From positions 5,301,401 to 5,365,400 of the forward strand of contig OX359198.1 of the NCBI GenBank assembly GCA_947172415.1: a DNA stretch of 64,000 nt, given 5' to 3'. The translations under genes and the position numbers were made by a program. This DNA comes from Chondrosia reniformis. Taxonomy: Eukaryota > Porifera > Demospongiae > Chondrillida > Chondrillidae. The notes under the pieces were generated by a model. It was not told the DNA's origin, ran no database searches, and was given only the letters and a program-made list of their open reading frames with translations. The first letter of the stretch is position 1. Every line of letters starts with the position of its first letter. Below are positions 17,568 to 29,944 of this stretch, one piece after another.

Positions 17568-17705
17568 AATAATCTAACACATATTTTCAATGCTACATCT
17601 ACTTTAGAGTAAAGGCCCATAGGGAACTAAACCTAGTGAGAACTTTAGATGAAGATACAAGAAATTTCTCCTTCTACTTCTCCACTGGGACAAACAGGGT
17701 CGGTC
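17568..17705 (-). repeat. Dispersed repeat A, reverse copy
   Basis: Reads AATAATCTAACACAT, then CTACATCTACTTTAGAGTA and GGGAACTAAACCTAGTGAG on the plus strand. Confidence 0.75.
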
Positions 17706-17980
17706 ATTGGACCAGGTATATAAAATGTCTTGAATTCTAACAAATATATAAATATGTCGATATTAGCATGCCTGCCCTTTGCCAACCTGATACTTCTGAT
17801 AAGGCAAGTAACATACATACTCCCACTTTACTAACCACAAAGTGTAGCTGTCGAGGCAGAGAGATAGAGACCCTGCAGAAAGGCTGTCACTATCCACAAA
17901 TCTACTGTATTGTCTATCTCACGTACATCTCGGGTGTCAAAATTCTTGAATGCCTCATTCTAAATACATACGTACACATG

Positions 17981-18185
17981 TGAATAATCCATACACTATT
18001 TTTCTTACATGCTACATCTACTACCTATAGGGAACTAAGTCTAGTGAGAATTTGGATGAGGATACAAGAGATTTCTCCTTCTACTTCTCTTCTTCTCCAC
18101 GGGGCCAGACAACTGTTTCTGGGAATTCCACCTTCCATCAGTGATCTTGGGAATCTTTGTCTTCTTTTTGATCTTTTGTGAGTCC
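17981..18185 (-). repeat. Dispersed repeat A, reverse copy, long
   Basis: Runs from TGAATAATCC to GATCTTTTGTGAGTCC, close to the full consensus. Confidence 0.8.
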
Positions 18186-18292
18186 ATCATGTATATATAA
18201 ATGTCATGTATACATATCTATATGTATTAGGTTGATAATAGCATGCATGTCCATTGTGAAGCAATTCTTTGTAGCAGTCAGCATTTTGAATA

Positions 18293-18481
18293 CTGTATGG
18301 CCAGAAAGTTTGGAGAGGAATATATTTGGTGGATTGGAGGTTTTGAGAGCAACTAGTGCCAATATTTCAACAGCCTACACTGAACGTAGGAGAACAACTG
18401 TATTGTCAGTAAAATCCACCAAATCCCATAATTTGAGTAATCTGCCAAATATTCTTCCCACCAAAATTTCACACCATACAG
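18293..18481. mobile_element. 189-bp MITE, Tc1/mariner-like
   Basis: Terminal inverted repeats CTGTATGGCCAGAAAGTTTGG and, on the other strand, CTGTATGGTGTGAAATTTTGG are flanked by TA on both sides (18291-18292 and 18482-18483). Similarity continues inward (GGAATATATTTGGTGGATT versus GAAGAATATTTGGCAGATT). A 108-codon ORF across it is not credible as a gene. Confidence 0.75.
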
Positions 18482-18770
18482 TATATTGTGTAGAATTACA
18501 GTAAGAAAATTTAGTGAGTACTCCAATAAACACGTCCATTATAGTATGAATGTATGTAAATACATCATATCCTGCTCTCTTCACACAATCCCTATGTACT
18601 CACATCAAATTTGTACACCATGGTATACAAGCCAGCATATAGCAGCACTGTAGAGAGGTAACACTGCACAAGGAACCAGAAACTCGCAGAATGGTGGAGG
18701 ATCTGCTTGGCTAGTTTCACTGTGTTTGAGGGAGGTACGGAAACATTTGGCAGAGTGGGTGTGCCAGAAT

Positions 18771-19100
18771 GGGTATGGGAAGGTGGGTGAGAGGGTATGG
18801 GAAGGTGGGTGTGGCAGAGTGGGTATGGGAAGGTGGGTGTGGCAGAGTGGGTATGGGAAGGTGGGTGTGGCAGAGTGGGTATGGGAAGGTGGGTGTGGCA
18901 GAATGGGTATGGGAAGGTGGGTGTGGCAGAGTGGGTATGGGAAGGTGGGTGTGGCAGAATGGGTATGGGAAGGTGGGTGTGGCAGAGTGGGTATGGGAAG
19001 GTGGGTGTGGCAGAATGGGTATGGGAAGGTGGGTGTGGCAGAGTGGGTATGGGAAGGTGGGTGTGGTAGAGAGGGTGTGGCAGAGTGGGTGTGGCAGAGC
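18771..19100 (+). repeat. 28-bp minisatellite (GGTATGGGAAGGTGGGTG...)
   Basis: Purine-rich strand repeating GGTATGGGAAGGTGG then GTGTGGCAGAGTG about eleven times, with a GAGTG/GAATG alternation between units. Because 28 is not a multiple of 3, all three forward frames stay open and encode the same cyclic peptide; I do not treat these as genes. Confidence 0.9.
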
Positions 19101-19521
19101 AGATAACAGAATAGATGGGAGAGTTGGGGTGGGAGAAATTGATATAATAACTAACCTGTAGCTGCTACAACTAATATCAAGTGTATCATTTGTATGATTG
19201 TCAACAAAATATAACTCTATAAATTAATGAAAGAAAAATACAGTGTCAATTATACACATGCATACATATGTATGTATATCCAGCAACTGTTTAACTACTA
19301 AAAACTAAAACTGCGGAACCTCAATTTTCTAAACAGCCAATTTATATAGTAATCAAAATCCAGTTACTTTTAAACAAACCTAAATTTAAAGTAATTATTT
19401 ACGTACCTCAAACAAAGAACTGCATAGGTAACATTCTTATTAGTGTAGTGGGATCAACAAGTATGGATAGTAAACGTTGTCTAGTTAACTGTATATAGTT
19501 ACCAATGCTTATGAGAATGTC

Positions 19522-19618
19522 TCCCCTCCCCCTCCCCCTCCCTCTCCATCTCCCTCTCCCCCTCCGTTTCCCTCTCCGTCTCCCTCTCTCTCTCCGTCTC
19601 CCTCTCTCTCTCTCGTCA
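19522..19618 (+). repeat. Polypyrimidine tract (CCCTCT/CCCCCT)n
   Basis: Nearly 100 bases of C and T with hexamer periodicity (CTCCCTCTCC, CGTCTCCCTCTC). Sequences of this kind can form triplex DNA. Confidence 0.85.
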
Positions 19619-19800
19619 TTTTTGGATGATATGAGGAGGTTAGCCTTACTATATAGTGCAGGGGGTCCAACTTCTTTGCTCTATCTCTCGGATCCACACC
19701 ATCAATGACAGATAAAATACCAATTACCATAATCTAAAAATAACATGATAAAGAAGCTAAACTATGTCAATATATTCATTTAAAATGTTTAAACTGGTAT

Positions 19801-19923
19801 GTTCTAACACATCATTTTTCAATATGCTACGTCTACTTTAGAATATAGGCCTACAGGAACTTAGCTTAGTGAGTTTGGGTGAGGATACAAGAGTTTTCTC
19901 CTTCTACCTCTCTTATTCTCCAC
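19801..19923 (-). repeat. Dispersed repeat A, reverse copy
   Basis: Contains ATGCTACGTCTACTTTAGAA and GAGGATACAAGAGTTTTCTC. Confidence 0.7.
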
Positions 19924-20284
19924 ATATACTAATCAATGTTCATATTAGTATTCACTATTATGTCAGAGTCTACACGACTCATCTTGAGACTTACTTGTAG
20001 TAAACTAGTGAAAAAGAGGAAGTCGGCAGTCAACCATAACGGTAGGTAGTACCTATCACATTAGAGGTAAACAGAATATAATTAGTAATTCTTACACGTG
20101 AATACATAAGTATAGAGCAGTCTACATATGGTAATCTTAAGTATAGAGCAATCTATATTGTATCAAACAATGGACAGATTCAAGATTGAACTTCACTCAG
20201 AGGGCGCTTTTCACAATTGGTCACATGACGGGTGATCAGGTGCACAAAACATATACAAAATGTTTAACCATAGAACACTCTCTA

Positions 20285-20734
20285 TTAACTATTAAGACCG
20301 ACAATACGAATGTGAGTGTAAAAAATCAATATACACGTGGTCTCGCCTAGCCACAACGCTACGGTGGCGAAATAGCTCTGGTTATGCGAGACCAGTACAC
20401 ACCGACGGCGCGTCTTCTTTCCTGTTTTCTCCATGGAAACAAGTACTTTTCTGTTGCCTTCTACTGCTCTTGTGATTATGTCCTGAATCTTGGCCGAGTA
20501 CTCTACCAAGTGCTGCAGCTCCTGCTTAGTGATTACTACCCTGTCGATATTCTCCGTCTCGTTATCCATGAAAGAGTGCTCGCGTGTTTTTGAAGTGTTA
20601 TCAATCTTCTTGAGTTCAGAATCCAGTGTCAAGCTACCATAGCTGTTGTTACGTTCTTCTAACACGAAAATTCTACCTTTCTCAGCTTCAGATGAGGCAT
20701 CTTGTGTAGTAACTTTAGCTTCTGTCGACGACAT
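20285..20734 (-). CDS. Short unknown protein, divergent from the ankyrin gene
   Basis: Open frame of 149 codons starting MSSTEAKVTTQDASSEAEKG, with a helical stretch (VVITKQELQHLVEYSAKIQD) and a basic patch GKKTRRRC. The ATG at 20734 lies 106 bp from the ATG of the ankyrin gene on the other strand, as in a bidirectional promoter. The last ~40 codons after TRRRC look less protein-like, and a donor-like GTGTGT occurs there, so the real gene may be spliced into further minus-strand exons I could not find. No family recognised. Confidence 0.42.
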   Translation of the reverse strand: MSSTEAKVTTQDASSEAEKGRIFVLEERNNSYGSLTLDSELKKIDNTSKTREHSFMDNETENIDRVVITKQELQHLVEYSAKIQDIITRAVEGNRKVLVSMEKTGKKTRRRCVLVSHNQSYFATVALWLGETTCILIFYTHIRIVGLNS

Positions 20735-20840
20735 CGAGCAGTCATAAATTACATCCCAATCTAGGTCACATGCAGTGAGGGGGCGTCAAACCGAGGTCTG
20801 ATCCAGAGGCGTGGCTACAGTTGCTAGGGGAGTGGCAGAT
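20735..20840. promoter_or_regulatory. Probable bidirectional promoter, 106 bp
   Basis: The interval between the two divergent ATGs is short and free of repeats. It contains CpGs outside the TACGTA context, and no TATA box is obvious. Confidence 0.4.
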
Positions 20841-23800
20841 ATGGCCGAAATACAAGAAATTCTAGTCGACGCTGCAAGATCTGGTAATGTGATTGCGTTG
20901 GATGGGATTCTGAAGGAGTACAAAGATCATATTGACATAAATTTCCTCACTGATGGGGGCGTTACACTGTTAATGCACGCCATTAGCGGTAAATCATTTG
21001 AATATTGTGCTAATACGCTCTCATCTTCGCCCATTAATTACAGCTGCAGGTCAGAATCCGCAATACGGGCAGTACTTGGAAGTAGTGCAGTTGCTGGTTC
21101 AGGCTGGAAGTAATTTGGGGCAGGCAGATGAGCAGTATGGAAGAACTCCGGTACATTGGGCAATCTATTACCACAAGGCAGACATCCTCACTGAACTTCT
21201 TATTGCCGGTACGTTTATTACAAAACTGTACATTAAAACTTTAATGTCACCATCATTTTATCTATTTCCCATCAAAGGTGGTGATGTTTTACAGCCAGAC
21301 TATACTGGTATCACCCCGATTTTGCTAGCTGTTCAGGAGAATTCAGTTGAATGCCTTGATAAGGTTGTTAATTACAGCTCAAATGAGCTGCTAAACATAC
21401 CAGACCATGAGGGGAGACCTCCTTTGTTGTATGCCATTTATGGGGGCAATGTTGGCATGTGCAGACATCTAGTTCAGCTTGGTGCTAATCTAGCAATTCC
21501 CGATCAAGTAACAAACAGAACTCCCCTGCATTGGGCTGCCTTCTGTGGAAGCAAGGATGTCTTAGAGTTCTTTGCACATCAGAAAGGAGCAGATGCCTAC
21601 GCTGCAGATGTTGATGGTAGAGCACCCATCCACTTGGCTGCAGCCAGAGATACAAGTGACTCATTACAAGTTCTGAGCAAAGTTTTTGGAAATGAAATTC
21701 TTGATCTTGTAAGTCTTGTAAATATTTTAACTGCAGTTAATGTTTATTCTATACAGCACATCTACCTTAAATGTAATGAGGTGGAATTGATCATAAAATA
21801 TGCTTTCCACTGTCTACGTATTTAGCCAGATGTACAAGGTGTAACACCAATGATGATTGCTTGTGGTACCTCCTCAGAACAAAATATCACATTTCTCATA
21901 AAAAAGAAGGTACATAATACTTTGATTTGACTATGCACAGTCAATGCTCCCTTATACTAATCTTCTGTTGCTAAAACCATAAAAATGTACAGGTTAACAT
22001 GTATGCTCAAGATGAGGATGGAAAATGTTGTCTTCACTGGGCTGTTGAAACAACTTCACCAGAAGCTGTGATCTGCATTAAGCTGCTCTGTAAACGATTT
22101 CCTGGTAAGTTGCTCACAGAATTGAGATCCTAATGTCACAGATGCTATTAAATACGTACATCAGGTTTGATGAAGTTAACTGATCAACTCGGAAGGACCG
22201 CTCTTCTGTGGTCTTGTGCCCAAGGGTCTGCGGCTAACCTTAGCACACTGCTGGACAATGGAGATGATCTCTCAGTTGTGGATTCACAGCAGCATACTGC
22301 ACAACACTGGAGCACAGGTTCATGTGAAACATTCCATTTTATAGTTATCTTTGTTCATCTCTTGAAAAATTTGAGCTTCTGAAAAAATTGTCCATGTTTA
22401 GGTAGTTGAATGGATATATATTTTCACCATAATAAGAGACTCAGAATCTAGAATAAGTTTAATACTGTAACAGTTAAAAGATATCACTAACTATTCAGAA
22501 ACATTAATGCTGAAGGATATCATTATTGTATACAGCTTTCTTATGATACGTATATAAAATATATCTTTAATGCCTAATGTAAGTACTGGATTAAATGCAC
22601 AGTCAATGCTTAGCCATTGTGCATACTATGTATATGTACCATGTACGTACGTATATAGTTTTGTATATGTTCTTTACCTGTTCTATAATCCTGTGATTTG
22701 TAGTGAATGGTAATCCAGAGTGCTTGATGTTGCTACTGCAAAAAGGAGCCAGTCCTTCTTCTTTTGACAACCAGGGAGCCCAACCTCTTCACTATGCAGC
22801 ACAGAATACCAGAGACAATGCTGGCAGGTTAGCAATATTGGTGTTACTATGGTTACAATAGTTAATGTAATGGTAATCAATTCATCAATTATGAATTGGG
22901 TTAAGTTTAACACAAAGCATGCAGTCATTTAGATAAATAAAACAGTAAATTATACTCACACTCATATAGCTAGCTAGTCTTGTGTTGTCTATCACTATAA
23001 CATGTCACATATTATAGGTATCATATGGAGATAAGATAGTGGTCTGGACTTGCAAGACTAACTATATAATATCCTAATAGAGATGCATGCATGTGCACTT
23101 GTGTATTTTGTATGGATTAGACTTTAAGGTTGGTTGCACATGTATTTGATGAGAATTTGAGATGAAATAATCACCGATTCACCAATATTGGAAAGCAATT
23201 GTAAAGATTAAACATTATATTGTATACATATGTATATAGTCATTGTGATACTTTATTGATATAATAGTGTTTACTTTTCTTCACAAGCCGTTCATATTCT
23301 GACACCCTTCATGCTGGTGTGGGTGAGGGACTACTGGAGTGCTTACAGCTGTTGCTCAAGTCTGGAGCAGAGGTGGACAGCAGAGACGATGAAGGATGCA
23401 CACCACTACAATGGGGACTACAAGTGCCAGGTTAGATTGACAATTTAGTCAGTAAGCAAAGGATCACTTGTACATTGTTTTTCTCTAACATATTTTATCA
23501 ATTCTTTATAGATTAATGAGCTTATTAGTAACACTTTCTGTTACAATTATTCTTTTAACAGGATATTTCAGTCCATGGACCTTTATTAGCTATTTAAATT
23601 ACGGATGTTCTATAGAATAATTATGACAAGTGCTACTAATAAGCTCAATAGTCTAAAAAAATTAATCCTATGTACGTAGTAATGAACATACAAATATTTT
23701 ATTTAGATAACTTTGTGGCTCTGTCCCACCTAATTGAGGCTGGGGCTGACCCTAATACACAAAGTGGAGATGGTAAGACAGGACTCCATTTTGCTGCAAG

Positions 23801-26800
23801 GCAAGGATTTAAGGAGAATTTGCAGTTTCTAGTAGAGTCAGTTGGTAACATTGAGTTTCTGGAGGACATTGAAGGACAGACAGCCCTGTTTAGTGCCGTA
23901 GAGGGTGACCACATTGAATGTGCCTCATACCTACTAGAGATAGGAGCAACTGTTAATCATGTCAATAGAGAGAGAAGAAGGTATAAATTTATTCACTTAA
24001 TGAGATTACATGTTTATAGTTTTATGCAGTAATATTTGTTTCATTGGAAAGGAAGGAGTGAAATTTTCATTTGCCCTAATCTCAACATATTATTTAAGTC
24101 TCTTAGCCTTTGAAACTGGTGTTTAAATAATTTAGCTATTTAATTGTGTGGTTTAACTACCAGACTGACTCCGTGTGTATTAGCTGTACCATTAAAGATA
24201 TATTGCAGCATATACATAATATGATATGTATTACATACGTATATATGTATAATACATACCTTAATCCTTACATCAGTACTTTTATATGAATATTTATACA
24301 TACATGGTGTGTGCATATGTGTAGTTGTGTTCATGTGGCCTCAAGTACTGGGTCTGTGGAGTGCCTCAAGTTATTACATTCTCACGGAGCAGACTTGGAG
24401 GGAAGAACAATCCACGGGGCCCAGCCACTTCATGAGGCAGCTGCATATGGTCATAATGGTGAGTGAGTAGAACCCTGTAATTATAAGTACTTCCACATGT
24501 ATGTGCATCGCTCTTCATTCGGTGAGTTCACTTGTCTACTCTGGAATGTCAGAGCAGTACTGCAATTACTGAAGAGAAGGCCTACATGACCAAATGAGCA
24601 TACTTGACCAAGACTTGCACTTCAAAATTGAGAAATATATGGTCCTTAGAATAATAGACACTCCCTTATAATGCATCAGCTGAATGTTTTAGATAATTTT
24701 AATGTAATATAAGTAAATAACACATATACGTACTTAAATATCTGCATTAATCTATTGTATAGGATGTGTGGAGTATCTGCTATATGCTGGATGCAGTATC
24801 AGATCAAAGGTGTCTGGAGGAACTGCACTCCACTATGCCACATCTGGTGGGCACTACGATACAGCCAAGCTGTTAATTGATGCTGGCATTGAGATAAATG
24901 CTCTAGTTGGAACAGATGAGGTAAACAGTAGTCCAGCCTGTATCTTGAGTACCTCCCCCACTGCCCATATCTGGGGTACTTCCCCCACCACCGGTATCAG
25001 GAGTACCTCCCCACCACCTCCAGCAGCCTTTGATGGCATTCCTCCCCATATAGCTTCACTTGAGCCATCCTTCATTATTCTCTTTCTGCAGTTTGAATAT
25101 GCCACAGCACTGGACTACGCTGAAGCGACAGGCACTGCTGACCTAGTGGAGCTCTTAAGCTCACATGGAGCAAGGAATAGTGACGCTGTTGTGCAACATG
25201 CCACCCAGGTTCTAAAGAGGTTCCTTAAGAAGGGAAAACTAGTGAAGAAGGTGAAGGCATTCCAGGAGCCACCCGAAGAGGAGATTAAAAAGGACATTGA
25301 CCATCTAACAACTAAAGAAATAAAGGATTCAAAGGGGACACCAACTAACACAGGTACATGCAATGATAGGGTAAAATGATGCATTATCAGCATACGTATA
25401 TATGTATTACCTGTGTTTCATTTGTATGTGTACTTATGTACATACAGTAATTATATAATAATAATATAAGTATAGTATCTGGAGTCTTTCATTTGTATAC
25501 AGTTTAGACTCAGAAGTCTTTACTTACAATGAGGGCTAAATTGACCGGCTACACCAATATTGTTTCCAATTCAAATCTTCTGACAATAATGTTGTTAGCA
25601 ATGACATATGTACAGTACCTATTCTCTCCCTTTGAAACCTTAAAACCAACTAATTTAGCAGTTTTTTTTGTTGAAATTTTGTTGTCCTTCTAAAAAGTGC
25701 ACTGTTCCGAAGTGTACGTACATATGTACTTCTTTACTTTGAGCTCACTAAATAATGTAGATTGAGACGTACATCCATATTATATATATATTTCTACTGT
25801 TTTACTTCCTAACTTTAGAAGATTGGAGACAGAAAACAGAGCAGGATAGGGCAGCAACACCTATTACAGAGAGGCCTTCATCTCCAAAGCTCAATGTCTC
25901 TGAAACTCCAATCACTCCCAGCAAAGTGAGGCCACCCTCAAGGGAGCTGCCTAGAGACATATTTCAGACACCAGAACCACGATCAAGACCACCCAGCAGT
26001 ACTGATTTTAGATCACCAGCCAGACCTTTAGTGCCTGATGATTACATAACTTCAGGGAAATTCCCTGAAGCAGGACCGGCCCCCAGAACATCTACATCTG
26101 GTCGTCCACCCAGTATGTATTGCTTCCATTGTTCAATAATTCACAAGGCAATTGTTTTGTCTGTACATATATTGATTTCTATAACATGTTTCTTACAGGT
26201 GTCCTTCAAAAAGCATTTAGCATTTTTCGAAAGCAACCTGAACCTCCACCTGTTGGAAGTGTTGTTGGTTTGTATGGTGCTATGGCAACAATGTTAATAG
26301 GATCAGCTGTTGACACGAAACTAGGTGAATTACTGCACAAACATGCATGTATCCTCATTCAATCTCTCACTGGGTTTAGTTCCCTATAGGCCGTTTCTGT
26401 AGTATATATACATATATGTGTGGGAAGTTGGTGTTTGTTTTTGATTTCTTATACGTACGTACATACATATGGGAGGTTAGTAATATATTAAAACTATGCT
26501 AAATTCAATTAGTTGCATAGGACCTGGCCATTAAATAGAGGTTGTCCGCTCCATGGAGGGTCCGTTAAGAGAAGTTCCACTGTATACATATGTGTGTAGG
26601 AAGATGGTGTTTGTTTTTGATTTCTTATATATAGTGACTCCTTATATATTTCCATGTATGTGATTGTGCTAATATCTGTACAAACAAACATAGGTGAAAA
26701 GGCTGTTGAAGTGGGCAACAAGGTTGTCCACGACAACATAGAAGAGTTGAAGAAGGAAATAGCTGAAAGTCAGGGCAAGGAATTACCAGAACTCTTATGG

Positions 26801-29800
26801 GAAGAAGTAAGTGTGTGTTTCTGGTAAATCCAGTAATTTTTACTTTGACAAATCCTCATAGGAAGTTCCAAAGGATCCCACTCCTATTCCGACACCATCC
26901 CCGCCCCCTAGAACTCCTACACCGCCCACACCAGTTGTTGAAGAAGATCCACTGGAAATAAGACGCAAGAAAGCTAAGAGTATGTAAAAATACTTGTAAA
27001 TTAATTTTTGCTATTAATTTATTATTAAGTTTTGCTCTGCTACAGTAAATTGGTCAACTACGTAGCTGTCCCATATTCATCTTGAAACGTAGCAATGAAC
27101 CTCTACTCTATTATTAACTGATTATACTGTATAAATATTATTCACCTACTACGTACTTTACCACTTGAAATGATGCAACAAAAGTACATGTTTATCTTGT
27201 GAAGCGTTATTTATTTTATTTAAATATCATTTTGCAGGTCAGCTAGCACTTGACCACTCGGCTGCATTCAATGCTGTCAATGAGATGCTGCGTGCTCAAG
27301 CCACAAATACAAAGTTGAAAAGAGAATTTGACTTTGACAGACTTGAAAAGCAATTAAATAACTGGAGACAAGATTATCAAGAGAAAGAGGTACGTTTGTT
27401 TATAAGTAGAAAACTTAGTTTATTCTGTGAAAACTTTAGTGATTCATCCATTTTGTTGTGTTTCTATTTGAAGGCCAAAGCATCTGCCGTCAATGAGAAA
27501 TTGAATGCCCTAAACAGGAGCAGGATGGAAAGAGCAAATACTCACTCACAGGTCTATTGAGTTAGATTTGGTCTTTTTAATATCAATTTGAATGACTGTA
27601 GTTTCTACAAATTACTTACTAACATGCTCTCAGGTTGTGGACCATGTACTCAACGAGGTCCTCAGCTCTGCCAAGCAGCAGAACCAGCAGTTCTCTAGTA
27701 CTATGGCAGAGATGGGTTTCTCCAGACGACCCACAGTTGCACAATGGTTGGAGCAGAAGAACGTTCAGAAAAAGCAGAAGATGCAAGATGAAATGCTTCA
27801 ATGGGACAGGTAAAGCAAATGAACCTTTAACTGCAGTAACCCTTTGATGTAATAGTGGTTAATTAATTACCTATACTTACACTGTACCTACGTACCTATA
27901 TATACGTATATACGTACTGTATTTGCTATAATATACAGTGACTATAAGAGTGTATAAGTCAGCTTAAAGTGTGTTCTGGGCCACTGTGAAGCCAATGGCT
28001 AAGGATCCCATAGTATAAATGATATGTATACGGTTATATCTAAGCACATATATGGCAAAAAAGACTGCAGCAATGTCACTAAAGTCTTATACTATTTGAT
28101 ATAATTGGTGCCCCAAACAGACTGCTATCTTAGTTTTTCATGGGTACAATTAGTGTATTGTTTTGTTTTAGTACCCGCCACAAGAGAGAGATGGCAGTGA
28201 CACTGACACAAGCTGTGGTCACCAAGAGAGCTTACAAGCATATGGCTTGGAGCAAGAAGAAGGAGCTACAAGCTGAAATAAGAAAACTGAAAGAAGAAGA
28301 AGAGCTTATCAGCACTCTGCAAGTAGTTCCTCCACACTCTCAGTTCGGTAAGTACAGTGAAAATCAAAGAACCTAGAATTAGAGGGTGTTTGTGTGTGAA
28401 TACCAATATATATACCTAGTTAATAGTATGTGTCATGGAAGATATGCCATTTTATTTTAGAAAAGAAACTTAGAACTCAAGTGCCCAGAACAAAGATACA
28501 GAAGGAACCTCCGCCCTTTCAAAAGCCACCATCTCACTCTAATAACCAGATGATACCTTCATCAGTGAGACCATTAACAATGGGAAGATTTGAAAAGTCA
28601 CAGATTGGATCACAGAGTTAGATTAATAGATACACCACTGCATGAATAATCTAACACACTGTTTTTCAACATGCTACATCTACTTTAGAGTAAAATCCTA
28701 TAGGGAACTAAACCTAGTGAGAGGTTTGGACGAGGATACAAGAGTTTTATTCTTCTATACTTCTCTTCTTCTCCGTTGGGTCATGTTATGAAGCCCACCT
28801 CCACATTCTTGACTACTGTTTGAAGTATAATAACACTTTGCTGTACATTCTCTAGGTCCCTCTGAGGTACGTATTACCACTCGTGGGTTTGTTAAGATCC
28901 CAAGTAAAAAGGCAGCTACAAGTAAGGGGAGACCCCTAAAATCAGGTGACGAGAAACTTTGGAAGTATGGAGAACGCGTTGGTAAGCAATCATTAAATAT
29001 AATTGCAGATGAATATAAAGTGTATTGAGGGATATGGGTCAAGGATCATTTAAGGTCAACTGCATGACACAAATGTATCGATGAGAGGCTATTTGTTTGT
29101 TCTTTGTCCACAGCTGGTGGCGAGGCTAAACCTACTCTTACAGATTTACATCAGATTAAACAGGGTTACAGTCGTGCAACAGGTCCAAAGGACACACCTC
29201 GTAACAGATCTCTTGTCTTTGTACCTCCTGATAAGTACAAGCCACTGCCAGCCAAAGCAAAGAGACAAGGTCAGTGGACTGAGGGTGGGTCACCGGGGGT
29301 GGGTCACTGGGGGCGGGTCACTGGGGGCGGGTCACCGGGGGTGGGTCACTGGGGGTGGGTCACCGGGAGTGGGTCACCGGGGGTGGGTCACTGGGTAAGG
29401 GAGTGAATTTATTGGGAAAAGAGGAGAACTACGTACCATTAATCAGGAAATTTTGTTGTTAAAATATTTTTTTCATGGTTGGCTCAAACCACGAAGATTT
29501 CTCCACAATAAATACAATAAACATTTTATTAAAGAATACAAACCATAAAGAACCAATGAAAATATTTCAACACAAAAATTATTAACTTGGCTTCTTAATA
29601 TGTCATGAGGCCTTGTGAAGATGAGACTGTTATATATGGTAAATTTATAATATAATAAGATTCATATCAGACACTTTCAACTTTCTGGTATCTTATATGC
29701 AGAGGGTCAGAACACTGTTAGATCCGGAGAATCATCAGAGTCATCTATACATGTCACATCCTTGGAATGGACTGGAATGACATCTCCCATTAAATCAAAT

Positions 29801-29944
29801 TCAACAGTCCAGTATCATGATTTAGCTGGATCATACCAAGGAACCAAAGCTTCGACAAAAAAGTCCACAAAATCAAGCAACAAAGTATATACAATGAAAG
29901 TCTTGGAATTATCAACACAAAAGCAGACACTTGTAACAAACTGA
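20841..29944 (+). CDS. Large ankyrin-repeat / coiled-coil protein
   Basis: Starts MAEIQEILVDAARSGN. 24 exons: 20841-20988, 21044-21208, 21278-21708, 21826-21909, 21993-22104, 22165-22317, 22704-22827, 23288-23430, 23707-23980, 24325-24458, 24763-24920, 25092-25353, 25819-26112, 26199-26324, 26694-26806, 26862-26979, 27238-27389, 27474-27551, 27634-27809, 28172-28347, 28461-28616, 28856-28981, 29114-29269, 29703-29944; phases close to 1366 aa. Roughly the first half is many ankyrin repeats (GRTPVHWAIYYHKADILTEL, NRTPLHWAAFCGSKDVLEFF, GKTGLHFAARQGFKENLQFL). Next come a Ser/Pro-rich linker, a short hydrophobic stretch (VVGLYGAMATMLIGSAV), a Pro-rich segment and charged coiled-coil regions (KKKELQAEIRKLKEEEELIS). 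The repeats resemble inversin-type scaffolds, but I do not recognise the C-terminal half and claim no orthology. AATAAA follows near 29983. Confidence 0.88.
24921..25091 (+). other. Frame-preserving intron or optional exon sequence
   Basis: These 171 bases (57 codons) have a GTAAAC donor and a CTCTTTCTGCAG acceptor but contain no stop in the ankyrin gene's frame. They encode a Ser/Thr/Pro-rich segment built on imperfect GTACCTCCCCCAC-type repeats. Retention would insert 57 residues between VGTDE and FEYATAL. Confidence 0.5.
26346..26404 (+). repeat. Dispersed repeat A, fragment
   Basis: TCCTCATTCAATCTCTCACT and GGTTTAGTTCCCTATAGGCC, lying in intron 14 of the ankyrin gene. Confidence 0.65.
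26518..26584 (-). mobile_element. Pogo/Tigger-like terminal fragment
   Basis: The minus strand reads ACAGTGGAACTTCTCTTAAC then GGACCCTCCATGGAGCGGAC, the typical form of a Tigger-type terminal inverted repeat. No ORF. Confidence 0.5.
28640..28783 (-). repeat. Dispersed repeat A, reverse copy
   Basis: From GCATGAATAATCTAACACAC to CTTCTTCTCCGTTGGGTCA, in intron 21 of the ankyrin gene. Confidence 0.8.
29276..29400 (+). repeat. G-rich minisatellite, ~15-bp unit
   Basis: GGGTCACTGGGGGTG and GGGTCACCGGGGGTG units repeat about eight times in intron 23 of the ankyrin gene, right after the exon 23 donor. The G-runs could form quadruplexes. Confidence 0.85.

Larger units (their letters stand above)
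16335..20284. other. Repeat-rich gap between complexin and the ankyrin locus
   Basis: No gene recognised. It holds an inverted repeat with a ribozyme-like core (about 16610-16715), three reverse copies of dispersed repeat A, a mariner-type MITE, a 28-bp minisatellite and a pure pyrimidine tract. Confidence 0.6.

Noticed and set aside
18178..18504. 108-codon plus ORF
   Set aside because: It spans the junction of a dispersed-repeat copy and a mariner-type MITE.
18726..19161. Three overlapping plus-strand ORFs of 90-130 codons
   Set aside because: They are readings of the same 28-bp minisatellite in three frames, with no unique sequence.
19505..19730. Pro/Leu-rich and Glu/Gly-rich ORFs on opposite strands
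   Set aside because: Low-complexity translation of the pyrimidine tract.
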